64,000 nucleotides of DNA. Source: Anaeramoeba flamelloides (lineage: Eukaryota > Metamonada > Anaeramoebidae). A program made the position numbers and the translations under genes. The first letter of the stretch is position 1. The number at the start of each line of letters is the position of its first letter. Under the pieces are notes generated by a model, which saw nothing but the letters and a program-made list of their open reading frames with translations, was not told where the DNA came from and searched no databases. The stretch is from positions 11,041,001 to 11,105,000 of the forward strand of contig JANTQA010000070.1 in the NCBI GenBank assembly GCA_027625915.1, in the 5' to 3' direction. This document shows, one piece after another, positions 33,914-45,900 of this stretch.

Positions 33914-35755
33914 ATGACCAATTCTTCCTCTCTTTATATAAACGGACCAATAGAACGTTTTGGTTTTGTTACCAAAGAAGAAAAAAACAACAAGTTACCC
34001 AAATGGTCTGAAAGTCAAATCAAAAAAACCCAGAGAATAAAAAAGATCGTCAGTGGAAGCAGACCTCATTTTCTTGTTTGGAAAAAGCCAAACAAATTGG
34101 AGTTATATGAAAAAGGAAATCAGAAAAGGAAATACCAATTACCCAAAAACGAAACAATCAAAGACATTGTTTCTGGTTCTTTTACCTATCTAATTTTAAC
34201 TAAATCAGGAAAGGTTTGGTCTTTGGCAGATAGAAACCCTTATTATCAAGAGGTGCTTCTTCTTGATGCAGACCAAAGTACTTTTGAAGAGATCAGGCCT
34301 GTGACCTTTTTCAAAGAAAAGAAATTGTTTGTTAATTCACTTGTAATGGGCTATGCTTCTGGTTATTACCTTTGTAATGGAGACCAATTGTATGCCTCAG
34401 GATCGAACTATCAAGGTAGTCTAGGCATTGGGAAAAAAGGAGGCCATGAACCTATGCCTGTTTATGTTCAAGACAAGGTTTCCAAAATCTTTGCAGGATT
34501 CCACGCTAAGAGTTTCTTTTTCATCACAAGTCAGCCTGATCTTTTGTATGGCTGTGGAAAAAATAGTAGTGGAGATTTAGGTATTGGCTCTATTTTTGAT
34601 CAAAGTAACCCCAAGGCTGTTCAAAACTTTCAAGGATCCGAGATCCTGACTATAAGTTCAAGTCACTACCACTCCGTTTTAATCACCAAGAAGGGACAAA
34701 CCTTTAGCTGCGGCCACGAGAAATACAATGGACATGGTGTCCAAAAATCCATTTTTACCTTAATTCCACAACTAAAGGAGAAAAAAGCTGTCCAATTGAA
34801 AATTGGATTAATACAAACCTTGGTTTTGACAGACCAAAACGAATTGTATGGATGGGGGATGCATAAAAGATTATACCCAACATATGAATCCAACAGCAAT
34901 AAGAACAAAAACTGCAATAAATTTCCAACAAAAATCAGACTTCCTGGTATTTTTACAAATTATTTAGACTCAAAAGACCTGATCCAAATTGCCTGTGGTT
35001 CGTTGGTTTGCTTTCTTTATCTTGATTTCAAATATACACTTTCGAAAGATGTCGGGATATTATATGAATCCAAAAAATTTTGTGATTGTGAAATTGGAAC
35101 CTTGGGAAACCAATTCCCAGTTCACAAGGCTCTTGTTGAATGCAGAACCAAATTAACAATTGATCAAATCCAAAACAAATTATTTGGAGAAAAATCAATC
35201 AATAAAGAACAAACATTGAGTTTTCTGAAATGGATTTATTATGATGAAATTTCAGATCTTGAAAAACTTGAACAAACTTTTGATTTATTGGAATTAACTT
35301 TCCCTCCATCTGTGGATAATACACTTGAAAAAGATATTGCCCAATTATACAAGGATGATGATTCAAAGGATTTTAAAATTTTGGTTAAAATTGAAGATAA
35401 GGATGAGGATAATGAAAATGATGAAGAGGAAGATGATGAAGAAGAAAATTATGAAGAAATATCTGTACACAAATTCATTTTATATGCCCGAAGTGGCTTG
35501 TTTCGTGCAATGTTTGATTATGTTAATGAAAAAGATAATACAAATAAAATTCAAGATTATACTAATAAATCAATCAAAAGCTTGAAAATTTTAATCAAAT
35601 ATTTATATACCAATTCAATTGAATTGACAACAAACCAAGACCCAAAATTAATTGTTGATGAATTATCTGATGCTGTTGAATATTATCAATTAAATGATCA
35701 ATGTAATTTTGAATCTGAATTATTGAAAATTAAAAATCAATTTGATCTGAAATAA
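33914..35755 (+). CDS. RCC1-repeat/double-BTB protein, copy D (613 aa)
   Basis: Intact single exon with the same layout as C: RCC1 blades (YASGSNYQGSLGIGKKGG, YGCGKNSSGDLGIGS, LYGWGMHKRLYP), BTB unit 1 near residue 378 (CDCEIGTLGNQFPVHKALVE), an acidic linker (ENDEEEDDEEENYEE) and BTB unit 2 (EISVHKFILYARSGLFRAMF). The start is MTNSSSLYINGP, matching the conserved leader CAATTACCAAAAATG. Its blade loops are closest to the broken copy B (both have RPHFLVWKKPNKLE and KRL-P-ES insertions), so B and D look like nearest sisters. A LINE fragment sits about 200 bp upstream and a SINE about 175 bp downstream. Whether its promoter still works is unknown, but the frame shows no damage. Confidence 0.92.
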   Translation: MTNSSSLYINGPIERFGFVTKEEKNNKLPKWSESQIKKTQRIKKIVSGSRPHFLVWKKPNKLELYEKGNQKRKYQLPKNETIKDIVSGSFTYLILTKSGKVWSLADRNPYYQEVLLLDADQSTFEEIRPVTFFKEKKLFVNSLVMGYASGYYLCNGDQLYASGSNYQGSLGIGKKGGHEPMPVYVQDKVSKIFAGFHAKSFFFITSQPDLLYGCGKNSSGDLGIGSIFDQSNPKAVQNFQGSEILTISSSHYHSVLITKKGQTFSCGHEKYNGHGVQKSIFTLIPQLKEKKAVQLKIGLIQTLVLTDQNELYGWGMHKRLYPTYESNSNKNKNCNKFPTKIRLPGIFTNYLDSKDLIQIACGSLVCFLYLDFKYTLSKDVGILYESKKFCDCEIGTLGNQFPVHKALVECRTKLTIDQIQNKLFGEKSINKEQTLSFLKWIYYDEISDLEKLEQTFDLLELTFPPSVDNTLEKDIAQLYKDDDSKDFKILVKIEDKDEDNENDEEEDDEEENYEEISVHKFILYARSGLFRAMFDYVNEKDNTNKIQDYTNKSIKSLKILIKYLYTNSIELTTNQDPKLIVDELSDAVEYYQLNDQCNFESELLKIKNQFDLK

Positions 35756-36480
35756 TTTGGTGTTTTTGTTTTCTTTTCAGGAACCCAAATATTGATAAAA
35801 TCCTAAAATCAAAAAAAAAAAAAATATCAGAAATAAAATATTTTTGAATTTCTTCAGAAATTGAAAAATAATTTCCAAAACAACTTCAAAAAAGTAAATG
35901 ATAACTTTAAAAAAAGAAAACTTTTTTTTAGAGAACTTGTATGGGCCAGTGGTAACACAACTCAGTGTACAATTTGAAGGCCGGGGTTCTATTCCCTTAA
36001 CCATTATTTCTTATTGTTTACCATTTTCTCAAATAGCCACAAAAACACGGTGTAATTTTAATAAAAAATCGGGCTTAGCATTTTTTAGAACCACTAATTC
36101 TTTGAGGAAATCGTTTGACCGAATTGAATCTTTATGACTATTATAAAAAATCGAACCTGAACGGGATATGAACAAAATCCCTCTCAATTTATGGAGCGGA
36201 TCCGATTTTTGGGAGAAATGACCAGATTCGCTCTCTCACTTGGTTCAACAATATCTCTAATACAAATTAGGGATTCGGGCCAACAGGTGGACTTCTAGTA
36301 CCCACTCTTTAATGGAAAAAGAAAAAAAAAATAAAACTTTTTTTTAATCAACAAAAAACTATCTCATAAATGGAGTAAAATCACAAATGTTCAAACCAAT
36401 ACACATTAGCCAGTTATTCCTCTGGATTCGTTATTTTTAATCTAAACTCAAAAAACATTTTGGCACAATTGATGTTTGGA
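35756..36480 (+). repeat. 3' flank of gene D with SINE insertion
   Basis: Matches the flanks of B and C at 35756-35920 and 36333-36480; the gap between is the SINE. The shared motif AACCCAAATATTGATAAAAT follows the stop by about 25 bases. Confidence 0.7.
35930..36332 (+). mobile_element. tRNA-derived SINE, copy 2
   Basis: Starts AGAGAACTTGTATGGGCCAG, with B-box-like GGGTTCTATTCCC and a 3' A-rich tail with two interruptions. The direct repeat AAAACTTTTTTTTA flanks it, and the flank of gene C at about 29765-29800 preserves the uninterrupted site. A short insertion near 36150 makes it slightly longer than the other copies. Confidence 0.88.
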
Positions 36481-36489
36481 TAAATAAAA

Positions 36490-37510
36490 AGTAAAATTTT
36501 GCAAAAAAAATGTTGAATGCGTTGGTGATTATTTCCCGTTTATGTCGAATAATTTTTTTAGATTGACATCATAATTTGTTTTAATAAAGTGATCGAAATA
36601 TTTGAAAAACTATAGATCAAATGAAACAGGTTACTTTATTAAGTTTTAATTTAGAAACTTGCAGATTTTTAGGCTTTATCTCTTTCAATTTCTGAGTTTT
36701 TAGAGAACCGGTATGGGACAGTGGCAACACAACCCAGTGTACAATCTGAAGGCCGGGGTTCTATTCCCTTAACCATTATTTCTTATTGTTTACCATTTTC
36801 TCAAATAGCCACCACGGTGTAATTTTAATTAAAAATCGGGCTTATGCTTCTTAGAACCACTAATTCTTTGAGGAAATCGTTTGACCGAATTGAATCTTTT
36901 TGACTATTATAAAACTGAACGGAATTGGAACAAAATCCCTCTCAATTTATGGAGCGGATCCGATTTTTGGGAGAAATGACCAGCTCTCACTTGGTTCAAC
37001 AATATCTCTAATTCAAATTAGGGATTCGGGCAAACAGGTGGACTTTTAGTACCCACTCTTTAATGGAAAAAAAAAAAAAATTTCTGAGTTTTTTAAGAAT
37101 AAAGAATTTGCTTTTCCAAATTTTATTTCAAGTTTTACTTATTTTTTTTTATTTTTGAAAACTTTTTTATTTTTTTACAAGTTTCCAAGTTTCTCAAATC
37201 TTGTTTTTACAAAATCTCAGTTCAAGACAGAAACTAGACATCAAAATCCCCAGTACAAGTAACCACTCGACAGATTGTAAGCAAAGTTCGATTTGGTTCA
37301 CTTTGATTTAGTTTCAAATTACATCAGTTGGATTCATTTCTCATGGGTTTGAATAAATCCATTTCAATTTGTTCAAGATCTGATCAAGTTAGTTTAAGAT
37401 CTAATCATGAACAATTCTATCAATTTGTATAATGATTTAATCTGAATGTTTTTATATTCCACAAAACATCTAAAAAAAAAAAAAAAATAGCAGGAACTCA
37501 AACAACTTGA
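36490..37510 (+). repeat. Repeat R1, copy 3, with SINE insertion
   Basis: Matches R1 core from ATGTTGAATGCGTTGGTG to GCAGGAACTCAAACAACTTG, broken at 36702-37080 by a SINE. It begins where the 3' flank of gene D stops matching copy C (after GATAAATAAAAA), so it inserted into that flank. Confidence 0.7.
36702..37080 (+). mobile_element. tRNA-derived SINE, copy 3
   Basis: Full copy: AGAGAACCGGTATGGG head, GGCCGGGGTTCTATTCCC B-box region, body, and a clean poly-A tail. The target duplication is AATTTCTGAGTTTTT on both sides. Repeat R1 at 31195 shows the same sequence without the SINE, which fixes the borders. The intact tail and clean duplication suggest it is the youngest of the three. Confidence 0.9.
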
Positions 37511-38310
37511 AATGGAGAAATTTGGAAAAGATATAAGAGTATAAAAAATAAAGCATTCTAATTTAGAAATTATTGAAGATATTGATCATTTTCTATGGGT
37601 GGTGTCGTAGATTGCTATAGGGTGCCTTCAAGTGACTAGCTTTTCCAGAATTCAAAAGAATGGAGTAAAATCTTTGATTTATTACAATTCGTTTATTTTC
37701 TGGAAAACCGAACCAAAAGTGCATTCAAGTGCCGTAGAGTGCCTAGGTTTTTTTTTAATTTCTAAAATTAAAAAAAACCTAACGGTGGTTTTCTTGAGGT
37801 TTTCTGTTTTATCTGTGAAGTGTTCTAGGTTTTTTTGAGGTTTTCTATTTTATTTGTGAAGTGTTCTAGTTTTTTTTTTACTTTTAAAAATAAACAGAAA
37901 ATTTTAATAAATTTATGGTTTATTTCGAAAAGTAAAAAAAACCTAACGAAAATCAATAGATTTTCAAAATAGAATAGAAAACCTCAAAAAAACCTAGAAC
38001 ACTTCAGAAATAAATAGAAAACTCAAAAAAACCTAACAAAAATCTATTGATTTTCCAAATAAACAGAAAACTCAAGAAAACGTAAAGGCACTTTTCCAGA
38101 ATTTAGAAGAATTGAGTAAAATCTTTGATTTTTCTCTATTCTTTTGAATTCTGGAAAAGCCAACTATGTTTTTTTTTTTAATTTCAGAAATAAACCGAAA
38201 AGTATATAACTTTTCTGTTTATTTCTCAAATTAAAAAAAACTTAACGGAAAAACACGAGGAATTAAAAACTCCTCCATTAAAAAAATAAAAATAAAAAAA
38301 AATTGAATTA
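37510..38310 (+). mobile_element. LINE family 1 fragment with hairpin insertion
   Basis: 37510-37601 reads like the DHFLW end of the LINE (TTGAAGATATTGATCATTTTC). A hairpin array fills 37602-38247. Then the LINE 3' stem-loop and tail follow (CACGAGGAATTAAAAACTCC, then TCC and an A-rich tail). Everything is decayed. Confidence 0.6.
37602..38247. repeat. Hairpin-cassette repeat array (largest clear example)
   Basis: Starts with GTGTCGTAGATTGCTATAGG and GTGCCTTCAAGTGAC 10-bp units. At least five hairpins follow, one inside another: the outer pair is the GTTTTCTGTTTTATCTGTGA arm with complement near 37975-38010, the inner pair CTTTTAAAAATAAACAGAAA with its complement at 37905-37935. Then come separate modules CCAGAATTTAGAAGAATTGA and AATTTCAGAAATAAACCGAA, each with complement. 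Confidence 0.75.
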
Positions 38311-39961
38311 TTTTGAAAAATCATAATCTTATTTTCTCTAAAGTTGATAGAACTCATTTTTTTATCTGATTTAATTGTACACTTGTGTTTAGAATTACTC
38401 TAATACCTTTGTGATTAAAAATAAATGGGAGTTATTAGTTAGTTTTTGGAATTGAAAGTTGATGAAATTAATTTAGTTTTGTAACAAATCGATTCTTGTT
38501 TAAACTGATTAATTTTTATAATCTTCTTTTTGAAATAGAATAAAAATTGTGATCACTTTTGAAACTTGACAATTCTTTGTTTTTTTGAAATTTTTCCAAA
38601 TGTTGAATGAAATTAACAGATGAAAATTTTAGTACTTTATATTTACAAGTTATTACAAGCTAAACAATTTAAAACTTGCAATTTTTACAATTTTTTTAAT
38701 TTTCGGTTTTCATAAAAAGAGTATCAGGCGATTTCAAAGTTAACAAATATTTTTCTTTTAGATAACTCTTAGAAATTTCAATTAAATTCAAAGGTTTTTT
38801 TTTATTTAATAGTTTTTATCCTTTTTTGGCTATTAAAAGTTTGTATCCAGTATTTGAAATTTGAATAAATATCAAAGAATATAAAGACTGAAATCTTTCA
38901 GACTTTCAGTCTGAAAGTTCCAAAAAATCTTGATTGTATTTGTACGTGATTGTGCTATTCTTGTCTTCTTTTGGTTTCAAGTCTTTAAGAAAAAATAAAT
39001 AAATCTATTTGACCCAAAAATAATAGTTGAAATTGTACATTAGAAAATTGAGCTTTTGGTTTCAAGGATAAAGTTTTTCTTGATTTTTAATTTAGACTAT
39101 TGTGATCAAACAAATAAAATTTCAGACGAATTTTTTAATTTTTGTTTTGAAAATCGAATTTTTCCCTTTACTTGAAAGCATTGAATCAACCTCGATTAAA
39201 AATTTGCCGTTTATTTTTCCTCTATTTGGAATTAATTTGTTATATTTATAAAGAGAAGAATGATTGTATGAGTTTCTTCTCTTTAAAGTGCTGATCATTA
39301 AAGTATGGAAAGTTTTTTTTTACCTCAAAATGTTCTTCTACACTTTACAATTTTTAGTGTTTCTTCATTAGGTAATATATCCTCTTATCTTGGAACTATT
39401 TCAAAACTAAAGCAATATTTAAAGAGGTGTGTTGTTATAGCTGTTGTTGGGTGTGAGTTTTGGAGATCATTTGTATTGTCTCTCTTTGAAAATTTCGTTT
39501 TTTTTGGATTTTTTTATTTGTCAAAAATTACTTTTTGATTTTTAAAAAGTTTTTAATTTGACAAATAAATTTAAAAATTGAATTTTAGTCATATAAAATA
39601 CTCAAAATGAATTCTACCCAGATGAAATTGAATTCACATATAAAAAAAATTATTTCAGAGATCTAATAATACTTATTATTTGATTTATTTTTGTAGATTG
39701 TAGAATGGGATTATTTTTACAATAAAACCCCTTTATTAAATATTTTGAAGAGCTGATAGATCATGAATTTTTCTTCTTATAATTCGAGTAGTATTTGGGA
39801 TAACAAAATCAATTATAGAATTTTATCAAAATTGGTTCATTATTAAAGAATTGACAAAAAAAATCGAGTTCGATTCATTTTTTTTAAAGATTTAAATTAT
39901 TCCCAATTTAGTATTTGATAATTTGCTTCTCAACTTTTCATTCTAAATAGTAATAAGAAAG
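38311..39961. other. AT-rich intergenic DNA
   Basis: No gene is supported. Open stretches (for example 39305-39538) have no recognisable motif. At 38892-38919 is a small perfect palindrome, AAAGACTGAAA...TTTCAGTCTGAAAG. Confidence 0.35.
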
Positions 39962-42900
39962 ATGACTACCAAATTTCCAATTGAAGTGAAAATTGAAAAC
40001 TCTGTACAAACAGAAGAAATAATATGGTGTGATGTTTGCCTTGAAGATAATAAAAAGGTTGCAGCTATAGTTTTTTGCCAAGATTGCCGAGAAAACCAAT
40101 GTAAACAATGTGATATGATTCACCAAAGCAGAAGATTTAGTAAACATGTTCGAACAGATCTCCATCAAAGTTTGTTTTATTTTAACTTTTTTTTTTTTTT
40201 CAACTTTTTCTTCTTATTTTGAATAAGCAATCATATTGAAAAAACCAATTTTGTTAATTCGATTGGATCGTTTTGACAACAAAAAATACACCAACTTCCC
40301 TTTCTTTTTGTATTTTCACAATTTAATTTATATAATTTTACTAATTTTACTTGTTAACAACAACTTATTGGTGAAAATAAAAAACCCAAATGGAAAAAAA
40401 TATGGAGAGGATCTTTTTTTTTCTTCGTCTCATTTTAATTTAATTGAACGAACATTTGATCAAAAGTGAACGAAAAAATTAAAAAGATGTTTTTTTTTTT
40501 AATCAAAAGAAAAAAGAACAACCAAACAAACTTGAAGATTTTTAAAAATGGTTTTTATTCTTTTTGGATTTTCAATTTTAAATTTGATCATTTTTTACTT
40601 ATTTAATTATCTATTTGTTTTACTTTTTAATTTCAACATTTTTAAGGGTGTACATAACGAAAATACTTAATTAAGAGCATAAATACCCTACCTATTATTT
40701 TGGTTTTTGAAATAAAGATTAGTTCTTGGCAGATCAAAATTAATTCAATTTTTGTTGGAAAAATTATGATTCTAATTTTGTTCTACTTTAAAAACGATTA
40801 ACTAGGTCTTATCAACACACCAAAGAACACATCTATTTCTTCCATTACTTTTCAATTCCACCGAGAAATTAGTAAATTTTTACTGACCTAACCATAAAAT
40901 CATATAATCTCCACAGAAATCAATACAATCCTTCATATATATTCTGTGGTTTGTGGGTATTTTACAACATAACAAATGATAAATATCCAAAAAAAACAAC
41001 ATTTCATCCCAAAAATGAAAATTATTTTAATATGTAGATAATATCTCTGTTCCATTGGACTTGTGAAACCTTTTTCTTTTCTTTATAAGAAACACAGAAA
41101 TTTGAAAAAAGTTTCAAACTTGTTTTAAATTTTATTAGATCTTTCTTTCAGCATTTTAGAAACTTCTTTTAAATTTTCTAAAATCTTACCTTAAATTTTC
41201 AATAAGCAAACCAAAATTTGAGAACCCTTATAAACTTTCTTTTGACTTTCAATCAAGCTTCTTTAAACCTTCTAAACATTTTTAAGAAGTTCTAAAAGGG
41301 GTTTGAAGGAGTTTAAAAGAAATACAGAAAATTTATTGAAAATTTAAAAGTTTGTTTGTATGATTTTGATAGGAAAATTTTTTGATATTTGTAAAAAGTT
41401 TCAAGAGTAATCGTTAGAAGTTAAATAGAGCAGTTGTAGATCATAATCTACCAACACCAAAATAAAATCCAGAGATTTATTTTGTATATTATTAATTCAT
41501 TAGATACCACCCAACCTTAATTAAAAGACTTGATGAAATAGAATTTTTTAAAGTTCAAAATTATAATGAACAATTCAAAACTTACTCATATGCTAATAAT
41601 AAAAAAGAATTTGATTGTTGATCATAAACTAAAACTCTTATATATATACATAGATATATACACATATACATATACATATATATATATATGAATCTTCTCA
41701 AAAATTGAATTTTGGTGGTGTTAAAAATTTTGAATTGGAGTTTACTTGATTTTTAGTCTCTAAAACACTTGATAAAAAATAATTGATCAAAATATTTTCA
41801 CCATATTATATAAATTGGTATAAATAAGAATACTGAAATCGAAATAAAAAGATATGGGATTTATTATTTCCAAAACTATTAGGATACAATTCAACTTAAT
41901 AGTTAATTGTATTATCCTATTTTCTTCTTTAAAATAAACTAAATAAATTATTTTTTGGTAACAACTTTTAATTTATAAGAATCGACTTTCTGATTAAAAT
42001 TCAGAAAATTAATTCTGATCATTTTTTTTTTTTTGAAAAAATATTGAAAAGTTTAACTTTATGTTCAACCCCCAAAAATCAAGGAACCAATTTTGATTGA
42101 AAAATAATATTTTGATTCAATCATTTAATTGAGATTAATATAACCTCCAAATTCAAGATAAATTATATAAAGAAATATGATTAATTTTGAATTCTAATTT
42201 TATTATTTTCAGAATACAAATTAGGTTTCTTAAAATTTGAAATTAATTTTTTGTTAATCACCCTAATAAAAAAAGTTTTTTATAACATGTTATAAACGTG
42301 TTGTAAAGGTGTTATAAACGTTTAAAATGTTATAAATTTTTATAATAAAAACTTTTATAACATAAATTTTTGTTATAAAATGTGTTATAAAAATTGTAAC
42401 ATGTTATTAGCCTGTTATAAGAATATTTTTTTAAAAAATATTGAAAAAATCATCATTTAAAAGGAAATTTTGTTATAAAAAGGTTATATAGATGTTATGA
42501 AAAAAATTTTTTTATTAGGGTCATATAAAAATTAAAAAAAAAAAAGAGTTTTCCTTTGAAAATATTAGTATCCAAAATTTTTTATAAGAATTTATTCAAA
42601 GAATTTTTTTTTCAAATTGTATTTTGTAATATTGAAATGTTTCTCAATTGTTCTCTATTCAATCGTAATTTTGATTGATCACAAATAATAATTTGATTAA
42701 AAATTTAAAATAAATTCCAATAAAAATTTTTGACAAACATTCTAAACTTGGAAAATATTATTAGTAATAACTGAATTTAATTACAATCTTTCATTGTTTT
42801 GATTTGAAAACAATCTCCTTGTTATAATCTTAGTTGGGCCTCAAAGAATGAAAAAAATAATCTTGTTAGAGGTGTAATAAGATCTTATTCATCGTCTTTC

Positions 42901-45900
42901 AAAGAACTACAATTCATATCATCTTTTCATCAGAATAATCTAATGATTTTGATTCTGGAAGGGGACCAAACCGAAGAATTATAACAAGTAGATTTTTGAA
43001 AGAATGAAACAACGTGAGTTGATATTAATTTTGCATACCTCAGGATCTATCCTGCTGAAACGATATAAACAAACAAAAAACTAATTTGTTATTTCCTAAT
43101 GAGACTTTGAAGAACTTGCCCCTCAAAGAATCTTAATCTCTCCAACTGAATTATTTATAAATTGAACTTTAAATCTTAAATTGTCATCATTGGAGACAAA
43201 AATTGGTTTTAAATTTCACAGAGACAAACTAGATTGTCCATCCAACTTTTCAATGAGTCTCTATATCCTCTTTTATTTCATAATTGTATATTGAAATACC
43301 TGAAAACGATCAAATATAAAGTCTCGTATATATTTTGAGTATTCTTAACAATGAGTGGTTTCAAGAATTCCTCTAAAATTAACTTGATTTGGCATACTAG
43401 ATTAAAAAATATTTTTTATTTTTTATTTTTTTATTATTTAACGGACGAGTTTTCAAATTCCTCTTATTTACCCGAATTCCTAAAAAAATATTTTTTTTTT
43501 ATTTTGAAATTTATAATTTTCTTTTTTCCAACTTTTTAAAATTTTTTATTAATGATCTCTCTTTTTTTTTTTTTTTTCTAAAAAAGAGAAGAAATATTTA
43601 TTCTTTTTTTTAGAAATGAAATTAATCATCATTCATAACAAATTAAAACAATATTCGTAATTTAACATTGTGTTTAAACAATCTAATGGAATATATTCCT
43701 TTTCCAAAAATTATCTTAAAACTTACACAATTTTTAATTTTGGACTTCTATTATACAAATAAAGTGGTTCATTGAAACAAATTATGTTTTTTAAATCCCC
43801 TAATAGTTGAAACAAAAGACCTTTTTTTATTAATGAAGAAAACAAAATCTTGTAAAAAAATAAATTAAAGTGTTCTAAAATAACTTCTAAAATCATTTTT
43901 AAAGTTAAATTTATTGTTGAACTATTTCTTCTTTTGCAAAAGAAAGAAGATCCTAAAATTTAGTACCTTTGTATAATAAACCAAGGATTTCCCAAAAAAT
44001 TTTTTACTACAGTGCTATCTTGAACTTTTAAAAGATATAACCTCTTTCTTATGTGTAGTAAACCAAAATTATTTAAAATTTCACAGAGAAAAAGTTTTTT
44101 TGGGGTTTTTAAAAAAAACACAGCATTTTTATCATTGGATTTCTTCTGATTCAATTGCAAATTGATTTCATTATATTTTTTTTATTTTTTCAACCAAATT
44201 TACCTCGAAATTATACATCTCCTGTTTTTTATAACTCGATTCATTAACACATTCCTTTGAAATAAAAAGTCTTTTTATTTACAATTTTTCAATCATATTT
44301 TTAATTTTAAACCAATTTAATGTTTTTAAAACTGTTATTTTTTAAAAAAAAACCTTTGTTAAATGATTTTTTAATTGGATTTCTTCGGAAAGAAAGTGCT
44401 AGGAAAATAAAATTAATAAAAACAATAATTTTTTAGTTTTACTCTCTGTAAAAAATTAAAATTGAGTTTAATATAAGAGTAATATAAGATGTTTCTTCTT
44501 CTTTTCAATAAACTTAAATTTTTTTTTAGATTAAACAATTTGGTTATCAATAGTTGAGTGTAACACACCTATTATACATATTTATTTACATAGAAATAAC
44601 CAGGAAATAACATTGAACATTTTAATAAAAAAACAAAACAATCCTCGAATTTTAAAGAAGTTTTAGAAAAAAGTTACTCAGTAAACAATTTTAATTGAGT
44701 TTAGTACTAAATATTTAGTTTGCCTTTACTTTTTGTTTTTTTCGATCAATTTATTTTTTCTTTGTTAACCTCCAATTATAAGAATTGTAAAAAAAAAAAA
44801 AAAAATTTACTTGAAAATTTTAAAGTTCAATCTTTTGGTTATAAAAAATAAAAAATATATTTTTTATTTTTGCGATTTTGATATTTCTGTTATTATTAGA
44901 TTTTTTATTTTAATAGTGGATAATTAGAGATTTTTGAATGAAATTTATATAAATAAATAAAATATTCAATTTAAAATTGAATTTTAAAAATACCCCTAAT
45001 TTAACAATTAAGCAACTCAATCTCAACTGTGTTATATTTTTGAGTTTTTAAATTTCTTAAATAGTTTTATACATGTTGAAAGGAGATAATTTACCTGAGA
45101 TTGAAATATTCTTTTTTTATGATTGATATTACAATCACAATTAAATTGTTTAAAATAGAAAAACCCCAAATGGAATTTGTTTGATAGAATCAAACTATTT
45201 TACCTATCAATATTTATTAATAAAATATCAAAAAAATTCTCAAAACTTTTTCTTTATGTGTTTACTCCCAAATTATACTAAATATTTGTTTTTTTTTTAT
45301 TTTTCTCATTATTTATTTGTTATTTCGAGTGACATAATGTAAATGATAAATAATTGTTAAGATTTCAATTAGTTTTAATATAGTATTTTCAAATTTGATA
45401 AAAATTTTCAAAAAATTTAATTTTGCTTTGTTTAAAATTTTTAATTGGAGTTTATTTTAATCAAGATTTATTTTTTACTTTTCAGATTTCTTTTTTATAT
45501 CTTTTTTTATTTATAGTATGGTCTATTTTTATTTTTATTATTATTATTATTTTCAAATACATATACTGTATTATAAGGAGATAATTTTTTTAATTAAAAG
45601 AATTTGTTTTAATGAATATAAACATCTAAATTTGATTAGAATATTGTTCAAACAAACATAGATTCACTATTTTGGTTCAAAAAAAACCCATAATCTTTTG
45701 TTAAAAAAGGAAAAAAAAATAATAATATTTACAACGTTTTATTATTTTATTAGTTCCTAAAATCAAATTACTTTTAAAGATCAACCAAAAAAGGGGTTTT
45801 TTACTTGTTTTTTCTTTTAATATTCAAACAAATAAAGAAAGCCATTTTATTTTTTTGGAAAAAGGGAAATTTGATTTAATTTTTTTTTTTCTTGAAAAAA

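Noticed and set aside
35777-36137. Open stretches on both strands just after gene D
   Set aside because: They are translations of the tRNA-derived SINE (for example GIEPRPSNCTLSCVTTGP from the B-box region), not genes.
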